Shown piece by piece: positions 17,788 through 26,616 of a stretch of DNA of 64,000 nt. How positions within the stretch are numbered: the stretch's first letter is position 1; each line of letters begins with the position of its first letter. This DNA comes from Treponema sp. UBA4873 (lineage in GTDB: Bacteria; Spirochaetota; Spirochaetia; Treponematales; Treponemataceae). The DNA lies in assembly GCA_002399405.1 (NCBI GenBank), contig DHDP01000002.1:186001-250000 (forward strand), written 5' to 3'. The position numbers were made by a program, and so were the translations under genes. Below the pieces are notes generated by a model that was not told where the DNA came from, did no database searches, and saw only the letters and a program-made list of their open reading frames with translations.

Positions 17788-19212
17788 ATGAAAGCGGAAA
17801 AACGTATTGAATCGGATTCAATCGGAAGTATGGGTGTACCGGCAGCGGCATATTACGGCATACAGAGTCTTCGCGCTATGTATAATTTTCCAATCACGGG
17901 ACTGCCTCTTAATCCTTCCTTTATAACGAATCTTGCCCGTATAAAAAAAGCAGCCGCATATGCAAATCACGAAAGCGGAGTTCTTGCGGCGGAAAAGACA
18001 GATGCTATCGTAAAGGCGTGCGACGAAGTGATTGACGGCAGTTTCAGAGGAGAATTCATCGTCGATGCAATTCAGGGCGGTGCAGGTACGAGCGCTAATA
18101 TGAACATAAATGAAGTTATTGCAAACCGTGCCGACGAACTCATGGGCGGGAAACGCGGAACATATACGTTTATCCATCCGAATGACGATGTAAATAAGTC
18201 CCAGTCGACGAACGACGTTGTCCCCACCGCGGGTAAACTTACCGTGCTTACCCTTCTTGCTCCGCTTGAAACGGAACTCCTTAGACTTGAAAAAGCACTC
18301 GCCGCGAAAGCGGTTGAATTTGCAGGTATAATCAAAATGGGCCGTACGCAGCTGCAGGACGCCGTCCCGATGACACTCGGTCAGAGTTTCGGAGCATATA
18401 AAAGTATGATACGCCGTTGCAGAGAACAGATAGAGGATATAAAGAAAGAACTGTATCAGGTAAATCTCGGAGGGACGGCGATAGGAAACGCGCTCAACGC
18501 ACCCGAAACATACGAACAGCGCGTTGTTCCGACTCTCGCACGCATTACAGGTTATCCGCTTGAACAGGCCGAAAATCTTTTCGATGCCACTCAGAACATC
18601 GACGGTTTCGCCGCCGTTTCCTCCGTTCTAAAAGTCTGCGCCGTAGATCTTTCAAAAATGTGCAACGACCTCCGTCTGCTTTCAAGCGGACCCCGCGCGG
18701 GATTCAACGAAATCCGTCTTCCGGCGATGCAAAACGGATCTTCCATCATGCCGGGGAAAGTAAATCCCGTAATACCGGAAGTCGTTTCCCAGGTCGCATT
18801 CGGCGTTATCGGTAACGACACCGCCATATGCATGGCCGCCGAGGCCGGGCAAATGGAACTGAATGCATTCGAACCGGTCGTCTTTTATAAATTATTCGAA
18901 TCGATTACTACGCTGACGGGAGCCGTAAAAACGCTCACCGACAACTGCATAACAGGAATAACGGTAAACAAAGAGCAGTGCAATACGTTCGTTGAAAGAA
19001 GCATCGGCATAGCGACCGCGCTCTGTCCGTATATCGGTTACCGCAAATCTGCGGAAATAGCAAAACGCGCGCTTGCGGAAAATATTTCAGTGAGAGAACT
19101 CGTTCTTAAAGAAAATTTACTGAAGGAATCGCAGCTTGATACCATTCTGAATCCGAATATTATGGTTCAGGATTCGGACGGGAAAGGAAAAGTCTGCTGT
19201 AAAACAGCATGA
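17788..19212 (+). CDS. aspA: Aspartate ammonia-lyase
   Basis: 474 residues from the ATG at 17788, preceded by AGGAGTGCAAAAAA; an upstream in-frame ATG (17719) would add 23 poorly fitting residues. Fumarase/aspartase superfamily: GGAGTSANMNINEVIANRA, NKSQSTNDVVP, GRTQLQDAVPMTLGQ and the signature GSSIMPGKVN (317-326). It converts aspartate to fumarate and ammonia. The QSTND-VPT and GSSIMPGKVNPV forms favour aspartase over fumarase. Divergent from an Lrp/AsnC regulator, its likely controller. Confidence 0.88.
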   Translation: MKAEKRIESDSIGSMGVPAAAYYGIQSLRAMYNFPITGLPLNPSFITNLARIKKAAAYANHESGVLAAEKTDAIVKACDEVIDGSFRGEFIVDAIQGGAGTSANMNINEVIANRADELMGGKRGTYTFIHPNDDVNKSQSTNDVVPTAGKLTVLTLLAPLETELLRLEKALAAKAVEFAGIIKMGRTQLQDAVPMTLGQSFGAYKSMIRRCREQIEDIKKELYQVNLGGTAIGNALNAPETYEQRVVPTLARITGYPLEQAENLFDATQNIDGFAAVSSVLKVCAVDLSKMCNDLRLLSSGPRAGFNEIRLPAMQNGSSIMPGKVNPVIPEVVSQVAFGVIGNDTAICMAAEAGQMELNAFEPVVFYKLFESITTLTGAVKTLTDNCITGITVNKEQCNTFVERSIGIATALCPYIGYRKSAEIAKRALAENISVRELVLKENLLKESQLDTILNPNIMVQDSDGKGKVCCKTA

Positions 19213-19228
19213 ACAGGACTGCACGCGT

Positions 19229-19272
19229 CAAAACATAAGGCTGCTTTATTATTTTTGCAGCCTTATGTTTTG
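19229..19272. terminator. Bidirectional terminator
   Basis: Perfect 16-bp stem, CAAAACATAAGGCTGC (19229-19244) with GCAGCCTTATGTTTTG (19257-19272), around a T-rich 12-base loop. It separates aspA (+) from the converging opp operon tail (-), with A/T runs on both sides. Confidence 0.85.
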
Positions 19273-19276
19273 CGGA

Positions 19277-19687
19277 TCATTTCGCAGGATGCAGACAATT
19301 ATTCAAAAGAAAAGCAACTTCTTCGGCCCTGACGGTAACTAATTTGTCTTCCGTATCTGACAATTCAAAAACAATGATGAACAATTCGCCGCAGTCGTTG
19401 AATGTAATTCGTTTGAGAACTCCTTTTCCTTCAACGGCCGTGTATTTATGTTTGTTAATTTTCCGTAATTCGTCATTGAGCTGTGCATATCCATAAATAA
19501 CAAATATGGAAGAATAATCAAAGGTCAGAAACTTTCCGAATTCCTGATGCAGATTAAAGACAACCCGTACCTCCGTAATTCCTCCGGAAACATCTATTGC
19601 ATCTCTCGGCACTATCCGGAATTTTTCCGGCGTCAAATAATCGGATAACCTGACCGGTTTCAGATCTTTAATTTTCTCCGTCGTCAT
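19277..19687 (-). CDS. Unknown protein, last gene of the opp operon
   Basis: 136 residues, not recognised. There is no signal peptide or membrane segment. Predicted strands are plentiful in the middle (EVRVVFNLHQEFGKFLTFDYSS, FIIVFELSDTEDKLVTVRAE) and it ends in a short helix with LNNCLHPAK. It starts 19 bases after the oppA-like gene with CAGGAAGTGTTCGT upstream, so it is cotranscribed with the peptide importer; a small soluble accessory or sensor protein is possible but not shown. Confidence 0.7.
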   Translation of the reverse strand: MTTEKIKDLKPVRLSDYLTPEKFRIVPRDAIDVSGGITEVRVVFNLHQEFGKFLTFDYSSIFVIYGYAQLNDELRKINKHKYTAVEGKGVLKRITFNDCGELFIIVFELSDTEDKLVTVRAEEVAFLLNNCLHPAK

Positions 19688-19706
19688 ACGAACACTTCCT
19701 GTCGTT

Positions 19707-21344
19707 TTATTTTTTCACAGTCATAGCTGTATAATCCGGATAGCATATTACGTCATAATAATAATTATCAAGACTCGGGTCAATCAAGTTTGTATTATTA
19801 TTCGTAAACAAGGGACAAATTACTGTTTCATCGCTGACTATGATTTTTTCTGCTGAAAGAAGCAGCTGCTCTCTCTTTGTCGCATCAAGTTCAGCATTTG
19901 ATTCCGTCAGTAAATCATTGTATTTTTTATTGTACCATTTGATGTCGTTCTGCGCGTTTCCTTTAGAATACATCAGCAGCCACGACGTCGGATCATTGTA
20001 GTCCGCATACCATTGGTGCCTGACCAGCTGTAATTTTCCGCTGCGGCGCTCGTCGACGTATACTTCGTATTCCAATGCCTGAAGTTCCACTGTTACGCCA
20101 AGCTGCTTCCACTGCTGCTGAAGAACCTGCGCGACATCGCCTTCATAATTCATCGCGGGATACGTGTAGGTAATCTTCGGCAGTCCTTCACCGCCAGGAT
20201 AACCGGCCTCCGCCAAAAGCGCTTTCGCTTTTTCGATGTTTTCCTCAAGCAAATCACCCTGCAGTTCTCCCCAGGGAGTTCCGCTGACTTTACTTTTATA
20301 AAAGCGCCCTACAAATGTAGTGGACGGGATACAACTCTTACCCACAACAGTCGCGATGTCTTTACGGTTCAATGCCAGTGTAAACGCCCTGCGGACTTTC
20401 GGATCATCAAACGGTTTCATATTTATATTGAACATCATGTAATTCGTCTGCGGTACCTCCGCAAATTTCAAATCAGGTTTTCCTTCGTATGCTTCCGCGA
20501 TAGATGAAGGAGCTCCGCTAAGCATGTTTATTTCGCCTGTCTGATATGCGGAGGACTTAGCCTGATCGTCATCCATAAAACGTTCGTTGATTTTAAGAAC
20601 ATTTACTTTATCGGCATTATAATAATACGGATTCTTTTCATATGTTACGGATTCACCCGGCTTACGTTCCGTCATATGCCACGGACCGTTTCCCAGGTTT
20701 TTATTCGGGTCCATATCCCAGTTCTTGTCGTCATCCTTCGCATACCTGCTGTTCGACGGCATGTACGTCGGCACGTTGCAGCAGAGATCCAGAAAGTACG
20801 CACACGGCGCCGTAAGCGTTATTTTCAGTGTCTTTGCATCAGGACATTCGACGGCAAAATTGTTAATGCTTCCGGTCCCGTTAAACGCTTCCGCCGCACC
20901 TTTTATAACAAATAAGAAATCAACATACCATGAACCGTTGTCGGGATTAAGTGCGCGGACCATGGTATTCTTGAAATCGGCGGATGTTACATCCGACCCG
21001 TCGGACCATTTAGCGTCCTCTCTCAAATGAAAAGTATATGTAAGTAAGTCTTCGCTGATATCCCACGATTCAGCCGTTGCCGGTATGATTGCACCGTTCG
21101 GACTATACTTAATTAAACCCACAAGAGAATATGTCTGATAAGAAAAATAAACATATCCGGCAGCACCGGACGGATCATACTCTCCGCTTTCCGGTTGATT
21201 TGCAAGTTTCAGTTCCAGGATTTGCCCCTTTTCGTTTGTCTTTACAGTACTCTTACTGCCACCGCAAGCGGAAAATCCCGCGATTATTACGACAGTCAGT
21301 GCTGCCGTAACCAGAGTCTTTGTCCTGCTCTTAACGCTTTTCAT
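19707..21344 (-). CDS. oppA: Oligopeptide-binding lipoprotein, OppA family
   Basis: 545 residues, solute-binding family 5. The lipobox FSAC ends the signal peptide, so it is a lipoprotein. Family marks: AESWDISEDLLTYTFHLREDAKWSDGSDVTSADF (in part TFHLREDAKWSDG), VRRAFTLALNRKDI and PYYYN. It binds peptides and delivers them to the OppBC channel. AATTAGGAGGTATGTT precedes the ATG, 17 bases after oppF. In this operon the binding protein comes after the transporter genes. Confidence 0.92.
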   Translation of the reverse strand: MKSVKSRTKTLVTAALTVVIIAGFSACGGSKSTVKTNEKGQILELKLANQPESGEYDPSGAAGYVYFSYQTYSLVGLIKYSPNGAIIPATAESWDISEDLLTYTFHLREDAKWSDGSDVTSADFKNTMVRALNPDNGSWYVDFLFVIKGAAEAFNGTGSINNFAVECPDAKTLKITLTAPCAYFLDLCCNVPTYMPSNSRYAKDDDKNWDMDPNKNLGNGPWHMTERKPGESVTYEKNPYYYNADKVNVLKINERFMDDDQAKSSAYQTGEINMLSGAPSSIAEAYEGKPDLKFAEVPQTNYMMFNINMKPFDDPKVRRAFTLALNRKDIATVVGKSCIPSTTFVGRFYKSKVSGTPWGELQGDLLEENIEKAKALLAEAGYPGGEGLPKITYTYPAMNYEGDVAQVLQQQWKQLGVTVELQALEYEVYVDERRSGKLQLVRHQWYADYNDPTSWLLMYSKGNAQNDIKWYNKKYNDLLTESNAELDATKREQLLLSAEKIIVSDETVICPLFTNNNTNLIDPSLDNYYYDVICYPDYTAMTVKK

Positions 21345-21361
21345 AACATACCTCCTAATTT

Positions 21362-22387
21362 CTATTTTTCAAATACTGCCTGTTCGGGCGTTTTTCCGAG
21401 TCGGCTATATTTTTTAAGTTGATCGGGGGAATAAAGTTCACAGGCAACTTTTCTTCCCTCTACTTCATACATTGCAGGTTTTTTTTCTCTGCAGCTTTCC
21501 GCGGCATAACGGCATCTGGCGCAGAAGGGGCAGCCTTTCGGCGGATCAATGGGACTGGGAACTTCTCCTTCCAGCAATATTCGTTTTTTCTCCCGAGCCT
21601 GAATCGGATCTGGAATCGGAGATGCGGAAATCAGAGCTTTCGTATAAGGATGAAGCGGATGTTTATACACATCGTCGGATGAACCGTATTCAACCATGCT
21701 GCCCAAATACATAACCCCGATCTTATGACTGATGTGATGCACCATTTCCAAATCGTGCGCAATAAACAGATAACTAAACCCCCGTTCCCGCTGCAGTTTT
21801 TCAAGAAGGTTAATAACCTGCGCCTGAATCGAAACATCAAGCGCTGATATCGGTTCGTCGCACACCAGAAATTCGGGATTCAGGGCAAGGGCCCGGGCGA
21901 TTCCGATTCGCTGCCTCTGACCGCCGGAAAACTCGTACGGATAACGCCGTATATGATCAGGTTTCAACCCGACAACTTCTATCAGACTTTGAACTACAGC
22001 TTTGCGCTCTTCGGACGTTCCCATGTGGTGAATAATCATGGGTTCTTCTATAATTTCGCCTACGGTAAAACGCGGATTTAAGGAAGCGTACGGATCCTGA
22101 AAAATCATTTGCATTCTTCGACGGTATGGGAGCATTTTTTTATTATTAAAGTCCGTAATATCTACGCCGTCGAAGATAATACGTCCCGATGTCGGATTAT
22201 TAATTTTTAATATGGTTCTGCCCATGGAACTTTTTCCGCATCCCGACTCTCCTACGATTCCCAATGTTTCTCCCCTTTCGAGTATGAACGAAACGTTTTC
22301 CACAGCGTGTATTTGTTTTCTGTGAGCAACGGAAAAGTATTTAGTAAGATTATTAATTTCAAGTATCGGTTTTATGCTGTTATTCAT
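21362..22387 (-). CDS. oppF: Oligopeptide ABC ATPase, OppF family
   Basis: 341 residues from the ATG at 22387, inside GGTGGTGGAG; an in-frame GTG at 22399 is less likely. Walker A is GESGCGKSS, signature FSGGQRQRIGIARAL and Walker B FLVCDEPISALDVS. The C-terminal PPKGCPFCARCRYAAESC holds the OppD/F cysteine cluster that can bind an iron-sulphur centre. It overlaps the oppD stop by 8 bases, indicating translational coupling. It powers peptide import with OppD. Confidence 0.93.
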   Translation of the reverse strand: MNNSIKPILEINNLTKYFSVAHRKQIHAVENVSFILERGETLGIVGESGCGKSSMGRTILKINNPTSGRIIFDGVDITDFNNKKMLPYRRRMQMIFQDPYASLNPRFTVGEIIEEPMIIHHMGTSEERKAVVQSLIEVVGLKPDHIRRYPYEFSGGQRQRIGIARALALNPEFLVCDEPISALDVSIQAQVINLLEKLQRERGFSYLFIAHDLEMVHHISHKIGVMYLGSMVEYGSSDDVYKHPLHPYTKALISASPIPDPIQAREKKRILLEGEVPSPIDPPKGCPFCARCRYAAESCREKKPAMYEVEGRKVACELYSPDQLKKYSRLGKTPEQAVFEK

Positions 22388-23417
22388 CTCCACCACCACC
22401 TTTTACGACTTCCTTATATTTATCCCTGCAGTGAAGCCAGCAATTGCAGTAATGTGTCTGACTGAATTGAGTTTTCAGCGGATTGTATTTTGTGCAGATG
22501 TTCATCGCTTCGCTGCATCTGGGGGCAAACGGACATACATCTCCAAGCTTGATAAGATCAGGAGGTGTTCCCGGAATCGGTTTTAACGGCTCCCTGTGGT
22601 CAACCTGAGAATTTGCAATGCTGTTCAGAAGACCTTTTGTATATGGATGTTTCGATTCATAGAATATTTCGTTTGTGGTCCCTTCCTCCATAATGCCGCC
22701 GCCGTACATAATGCTTATGCGGTCGCAGAGAGAGGCGACAACGCCCAAATCATGGGTAATAATAATTACACCGGCACCCGTTTTTTGTGTAATGTTTTTC
22801 AGCAGATCAAGTATCTGTGCCTGTATGGTAACATCGAGCGCCGTTGTGGGTTCATCGGCAATCAGCAATTCGGGATTACATGCAAGCGCTATGGCTATAA
22901 TAATACGCTGCCGCATACCTCCCGAAAATTCAAACGGATACTGTTTTAACCTCGATTCCGCTGCAGGTATGCCTACCATCTTCATAAGTTCGACGGTACG
23001 CCGCCTTGCTTCCTTCCTGCTGCATTTCGTGTGGTACAGGATACCTTCCGTCATTTGCTTTTCAATCGTTACAATAGGATTCAAATACGACATAGGATCC
23101 TGAAAGATCATGCTGATTTCATTTCCGCACATCCGCCGCATCATCCTTTCATACTCTTTCTTTTCCGGTTTCGTCTGAAATTTAACGGGACTTATATCTT
23201 TACCGTCAAAAAGAATCTGCCCTTTTGTAACTTTGCCGTTGGATGCAAGAAGTCCCATGAGCGAAAGCATCCCCACGCTTTTTCCGGAACCCGATTCTCC
23301 TACGATTCCTAAAACTTCACCCTTATCAACACGGTAATCAACGCCGCGAACAGCTTTTACTATTCCCTGTTCCGTTTTAAATTCCGTAGTCAATCCTTTT
23401 ATTTCAAGCAAACTCAT
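22380..23417 (-). CDS. oppD: Oligopeptide ABC ATPase, OppD family
   Basis: 345 residues. Walker A GESGSGKSVG, signature FSGGMRQRIIIAIAL, Walker B LLIADEPTTALDVT and C-terminal VCPFAPRCSEAMNIC cluster. The tail ends in a Gly run (VVKGGGGDE) whose codons double as the ribosome site of oppF. AGAGGGTGAGGCT precedes the start, 11 bases after oppC. Second ATPase of the peptide importer. Confidence 0.93.
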   Translation of the reverse strand: MSLLEIKGLTTEFKTEQGIVKAVRGVDYRVDKGEVLGIVGESGSGKSVGMLSLMGLLASNGKVTKGQILFDGKDISPVKFQTKPEKKEYERMMRRMCGNEISMIFQDPMSYLNPIVTIEKQMTEGILYHTKCSRKEARRRTVELMKMVGIPAAESRLKQYPFEFSGGMRQRIIIAIALACNPELLIADEPTTALDVTIQAQILDLLKNITQKTGAGVIIITHDLGVVASLCDRISIMYGGGIMEEGTTNEIFYESKHPYTKGLLNSIANSQVDHREPLKPIPGTPPDLIKLGDVCPFAPRCSEAMNICTKYNPLKTQFSQTHYCNCWLHCRDKYKEVVKGGGGDE

Positions 23418-23428
23418 AGCCTCACCCT

Positions 23429-24355
23429 CTATCGTCTTCTTTTCGGATCTAACGACTCTTCCAGACCTTCACCGACAAAATTAAAAGAGATAATCGTTAC
23501 ACAGATTGCAACAAGAGGATACACAGTCTGCAGCGGATATACCTGAATCACATCCCTCGCCGCGTTTGCCAATGTTCCCCAGCTTGCCATCGGTGCTGAA
23601 ATGCCTATTCCCAGAAAACTTAACCAGGCCTCCGTAAATATTGCCTGCGGAACCATCAACGTTACGGTTACAATTATAGGTCCCATGGCATTTATTAAAA
23701 GATGCTTTATAAGAATCCTTCTCGGGCTCGCTCCCAGCACAAATGCCGCCGTAGTAAATTCCTGTTCCTTAAGACTTTTTACTTCCTGACGGACTATCCG
23801 CGCCATATCAATCCAGCAGGTGATAGAAATGCCAAGCATTATGCTCGTAATACCTGCACCGAGCCACAGCATTATTAAAACTATGTACAACAGCGACGGT
23901 ACTGAATAAATAATATCCACAAAACGCATCATAACCATATCGACTTTACCGCCGACATAGCCTGCAATACCTCCGTAAATTGTTCCGATAAGCACATTTA
24001 TGATTGCAGCCATAAATCCGACGCTGAGGCTTATTCGCGCTCCGAACAGGATACGGACGAAAATATCGCGTCCCATTTTATCCGTACCAAACCAATGTGC
24101 CGCACCGGGTGATGCATTACGGAAGGTAATATTCTGAGCATCATAAGAATAGGGACATAACATTGGGCCGAAAATTGCAAATAACACAACAACGATCAGT
24201 ATAATAAGCCCGACAACGGCCCTTTTATTGTTAAAAAAATCTTTTTTTACGGACTGCATGAAAGTTCTGCTTTCAATAGCTATAAATTCGTCATCCTTTT
24301 CCGTTTTATTAAGTTTGCGGAACAGTACTTCTTCCGATTCAAACGCATCGTTCAT
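23429..24355 (-). CDS. oppC: Oligopeptide ABC permease, OppC family
   Basis: 308 residues from the ATG at 24355, which has GTAGGGAGGTGCCG upstream; the frame stays open further but would run into oppB. An N-terminal cytoplasmic arm precedes six membrane segments. GTDKMGRDIFVRILFGARISLSVG and the EAA motif EQEFTTAAFVLGASPRRIL (in part TAAFVLGAS) are family signatures. It forms the channel with OppB. Confidence 0.9.
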   Translation of the reverse strand: MNDAFESEEVLFRKLNKTEKDDEFIAIESRTFMQSVKKDFFNNKRAVVGLIILIVVVLFAIFGPMLCPYSYDAQNITFRNASPGAAHWFGTDKMGRDIFVRILFGARISLSVGFMAAIINVLIGTIYGGIAGYVGGKVDMVMMRFVDIIYSVPSLLYIVLIMLWLGAGITSIMLGISITCWIDMARIVRQEVKSLKEQEFTTAAFVLGASPRRILIKHLLINAMGPIIVTVTLMVPQAIFTEAWLSFLGIGISAPMASWGTLANAARDVIQVYPLQTVYPLVAICVTIISFNFVGEGLEESLDPKRRR

Positions 24356-24369
24356 TTTACGGCACCTCC

Positions 24370-25287
24370 CTACAAAGATTTTCTGACTCTGGGATCTATA
24401 ATTGCGCATATCAAATCCGCAAGGAAATTACACAGGACTATGATTGCACCCATAAAAATTGTTATGCCCATAACTACCGTGTAATCATGGTTCATAATGG
24501 CGTCCGTAAACTCCCGGCCAAGTCCGGGGATGGTAAATATTTTTTCAATGGTAACGCTGCCCGTCAGCAGGAAAGCAACCATCGGTCCCATATACGTGAT
24601 TACGGGAAGCATCGCGTTTTTTAAAACATGCCTGAACAGCAGGGTGCCTCTGCTTATCCCCTTTGCCCTCGCCATTATTATATAATCCTGCCGTATGACT
24701 TCCTCATAACTGCTCTGGGTAAGTCTGGCCACAGCAGAAATAGGATACAGTCCCTGTGCAATCGCCGGCAGAATATAATGCTTCGGGGTCGATAAACCTA
24801 TAATCGGGAAAACATTTAAAAGTACACCGAATAAAATCATCAGCAGTAAGGCAACGATAAAATTCGGAATGCTCACTCCGAGTATAAGGCCCGTAAGCCA
24901 TGCACCTTTGGAAAAATTATTTTTTGATTTTGCCATCAGAATACCGGCTCCGACCCCAACAATCAGAACGAGAATGAAAGTTATAAAACCGAGTTTAAGA
25001 GTCGGTATCATGGATCGAAAAATAATACTGGTGACTTCCGTTCCCACTTTTTTGTAGGAAGTTCCCATATCCCCATGAAGAAGGTTGTTGCAGTAGATAA
25101 AGAACTGCTCTACAGGAGGTTTATTAAGACCGTACGTCGCTTCCATTCTTTCAAGAACTTCTCCTGAAATGTTTTTGGACTGAAGAGGACTTCCCGGCAT
25201 AAGCTTGGTCATTGTAAAGGTAATCGCTATTAAAAAAAACAGCGCTAAAATTCCAAGAAGTATACGCTTTGAAACATATTCTATCAT
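24370..25287 (-). CDS. oppB: Oligopeptide ABC permease, OppB family
   Basis: 305 residues, six membrane segments. The N-terminus MIEYVSKRILLGILALFFLIAITFTMTKLMPGSPL (in part FTMTKLMPGSPL), GDMGTSY and the EAA-like YIIMARAKGISRGTLLFRHVLKNAMLPV (in part ARAKGISRG) are typical. First gene of the opp operon; GGGAGGTTCAAAATCGTC precedes the ATG. A strong terminator hairpin lies in its leader. Confidence 0.92.
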   Translation of the reverse strand: MIEYVSKRILLGILALFFLIAITFTMTKLMPGSPLQSKNISGEVLERMEATYGLNKPPVEQFFIYCNNLLHGDMGTSYKKVGTEVTSIIFRSMIPTLKLGFITFILVLIVGVGAGILMAKSKNNFSKGAWLTGLILGVSIPNFIVALLLMILFGVLLNVFPIIGLSTPKHYILPAIAQGLYPISAVARLTQSSYEEVIRQDYIIMARAKGISRGTLLFRHVLKNAMLPVITYMGPMVAFLLTGSVTIEKIFTIPGLGREFTDAIMNHDYTVVMGITIFMGAIIVLCNFLADLICAIIDPRVRKSL

Positions 25288-25335
25288 GACGATTTTGAAC
25301 CTCCCTATTGTTTTTAATTCTTATTGCAAGTAAAA

Positions 25336-25392
25336 AAAAAGACGGCAAAGGCGCTGATCCGTTATTGGATGTGGCGCCTTTGCCGTCTTTTT
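25336..25392 (-). terminator. Intrinsic terminator in the opp leader
   Basis: Perfect 19-bp stem (25336-25354 with 25374-25392; core GACGGCAAAGGCGC / GCGCCTTTGCCGTC). On the - strand it is followed by nine Ts, 50-odd bases upstream of oppB and just downstream of the candidate promoter. The 19-base loop holds a small ATCC/GGAT stem. As placed, it would stop opp transcription unless overridden. Confidence 0.7.
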
Positions 25393-25407
25393 CCGTATAA
25401 TTACATA

Positions 25408-25436
25408 CTTTTACCAACTATTAATTTCAATGTCAA
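25408..25436 (-). promoter_or_regulatory. Candidate opp promoter
   Basis: On the - strand, TTGACA (25436-25431), a 17-base spacer, then TAAAAG (25413-25408). Transcription would begin near 25400 and run straight into the leader terminator. Confidence 0.45.
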
Positions 25437-25514
25437 TTTATTTTTTCAAAATTTGTAATTAACCCAAAACATCGTACGTTTTTTTAAAAAATCTACAAAT
25501 CGAATGGCAATTTC

Positions 25515-25543
25515 TTGACAAAAAAAAACAGCCCTCGTACTTT
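25515..25543 (+). promoter_or_regulatory. Candidate promoter of the D-2-hydroxyacid dehydrogenase gene
   Basis: TTGACA (25515-25520), 17-base spacer, TACTTT (25538-25543), 31 bases before the chosen start. Divergent from the opp promoter. Confidence 0.55.
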
Positions 25544-25573
25544 AGCAGTAAAATCAAACCGAGGGGTATGTCT

Positions 25574-26578
25574 ATGAAAGTAGTTGTTATTCAAGAAGCA
25601 ATCATTCAACCGGACCTGACAGCCGGAGAGCTTTCAGCTCACTGGAAGAAATTGGAATCAATACCTGGTGTTAATCTGGAAATCAGGTATCCTGAAGGAT
25701 ATCCTTCTCCGGAAGAGCTGCACGATTTCATCGGAGATGCGGAGATTGTCTTCGGCATCTGGATAAATGGAAATATTATTAATGAGCAGTTCCTGAATCG
25801 CCATCCGAATTTAAAATACATTGCAACTCTGGGACACGGCTGGCAGACATTCGATGTCGAAATGACCCGGAAACGCGGAATAACAATCACCAATACAATC
25901 TACGGAACGCAAACTATAGCGGAATATGCGTGGGCTCTGCTTATGGAAGTCTGTCATCACACGGCATCACATTCCGATGAAATAAAACATACGAACTGGT
26001 CGGATGAATCGTTACAGGCAAAATTCGGGTATGTTCATACGCCTCAAATTGAGCTGTACGGAAAGACTTGTGGTATTATAGGTCTCGGTTCCATAGGGTT
26101 CGCGTTCGCGAAGATGGCGCAAGGTTTCGGAATGAATGTTATATCTTACAGCCGGCACAAAAAAGAAGGTTCACAATACGATTTCGTAAATCAGGTTGAT
26201 TTTGACACGCTTCTTGCTGAAAGCGATGTTATTTCTATCCATGCTCCATTTACGTCCGGTACCGCCGATATGATTAACAAAAACTCAATTGCAAAAATGA
26301 AAGATGGAGTGATTATAATCAATACGGCACGCGGCGGATTGATTGCGGAAGAAGATCTACTCGCCGCGTTAAACTCCGGGAAAATATACGGAGCGGGACT
26401 CGACGTGCTGCGGGAAGAACCGCCGACCGGAGACAACCCTCTTTTTCATTCGGATAAGACAGTAATAACAGGACATATTGCGTGGCTTACAAAGGAATCG
26501 AGAATTCGTGCCTGCGAGATTGCCGTACATAATTTCAAAGCGTACTGCGAGGGACATCCTGTGTCGGTAATAAACTAA
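25574..26578 (+). CDS. D-isomer-specific 2-hydroxyacid dehydrogenase
   Basis: 334 residues from the second ATG (25574), since GAGGGG sits only one base before the first ATG (25568) but at normal distance from this one. The NAD-binding motif is GIIGLGSIGFAFA. The catalytic Arg lies in TARGG, the Glu in REEPP and the His in ITGHIAW. Members reduce 2-keto acids or oxidise D-2-hydroxy acids. Standing between a peptide importer and an aminotransferase, a role in amino-acid-derived keto acids is possible. Ends in a strong terminator. Confidence 0.88.
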   Translation: MKVVVIQEAIIQPDLTAGELSAHWKKLESIPGVNLEIRYPEGYPSPEELHDFIGDAEIVFGIWINGNIINEQFLNRHPNLKYIATLGHGWQTFDVEMTRKRGITITNTIYGTQTIAEYAWALLMEVCHHTASHSDEIKHTNWSDESLQAKFGYVHTPQIELYGKTCGIIGLGSIGFAFAKMAQGFGMNVISYSRHKKEGSQYDFVNQVDFDTLLAESDVISIHAPFTSGTADMINKNSIAKMKDGVIIINTARGGLIAEEDLLAALNSGKIYGAGLDVLREEPPTGDNPLFHSDKTVITGHIAWLTKESRIRACEIAVHNFKAYCEGHPVSVIN

Positions 26579-26616
26579 AAGTTCAGCGGACTTACAGCCG
26601 TAAGTCCGCTGAACTT
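26579..26616. terminator. Bidirectional terminator
   Basis: Perfect 17-bp stem AAGTTCAGCGGACTTAC (26579-26595) with its complement (26600-26616) and loop AGCC. It begins right after the dehydrogenase stop and includes the first bases of the converging MATE stop codon. Confidence 0.8.

Noticed and set aside
25151..25417. Leader-peptide frame through the opp terminator
   Set aside because: TTG start, no ribosome site, and most of it overlaps oppB in another frame.
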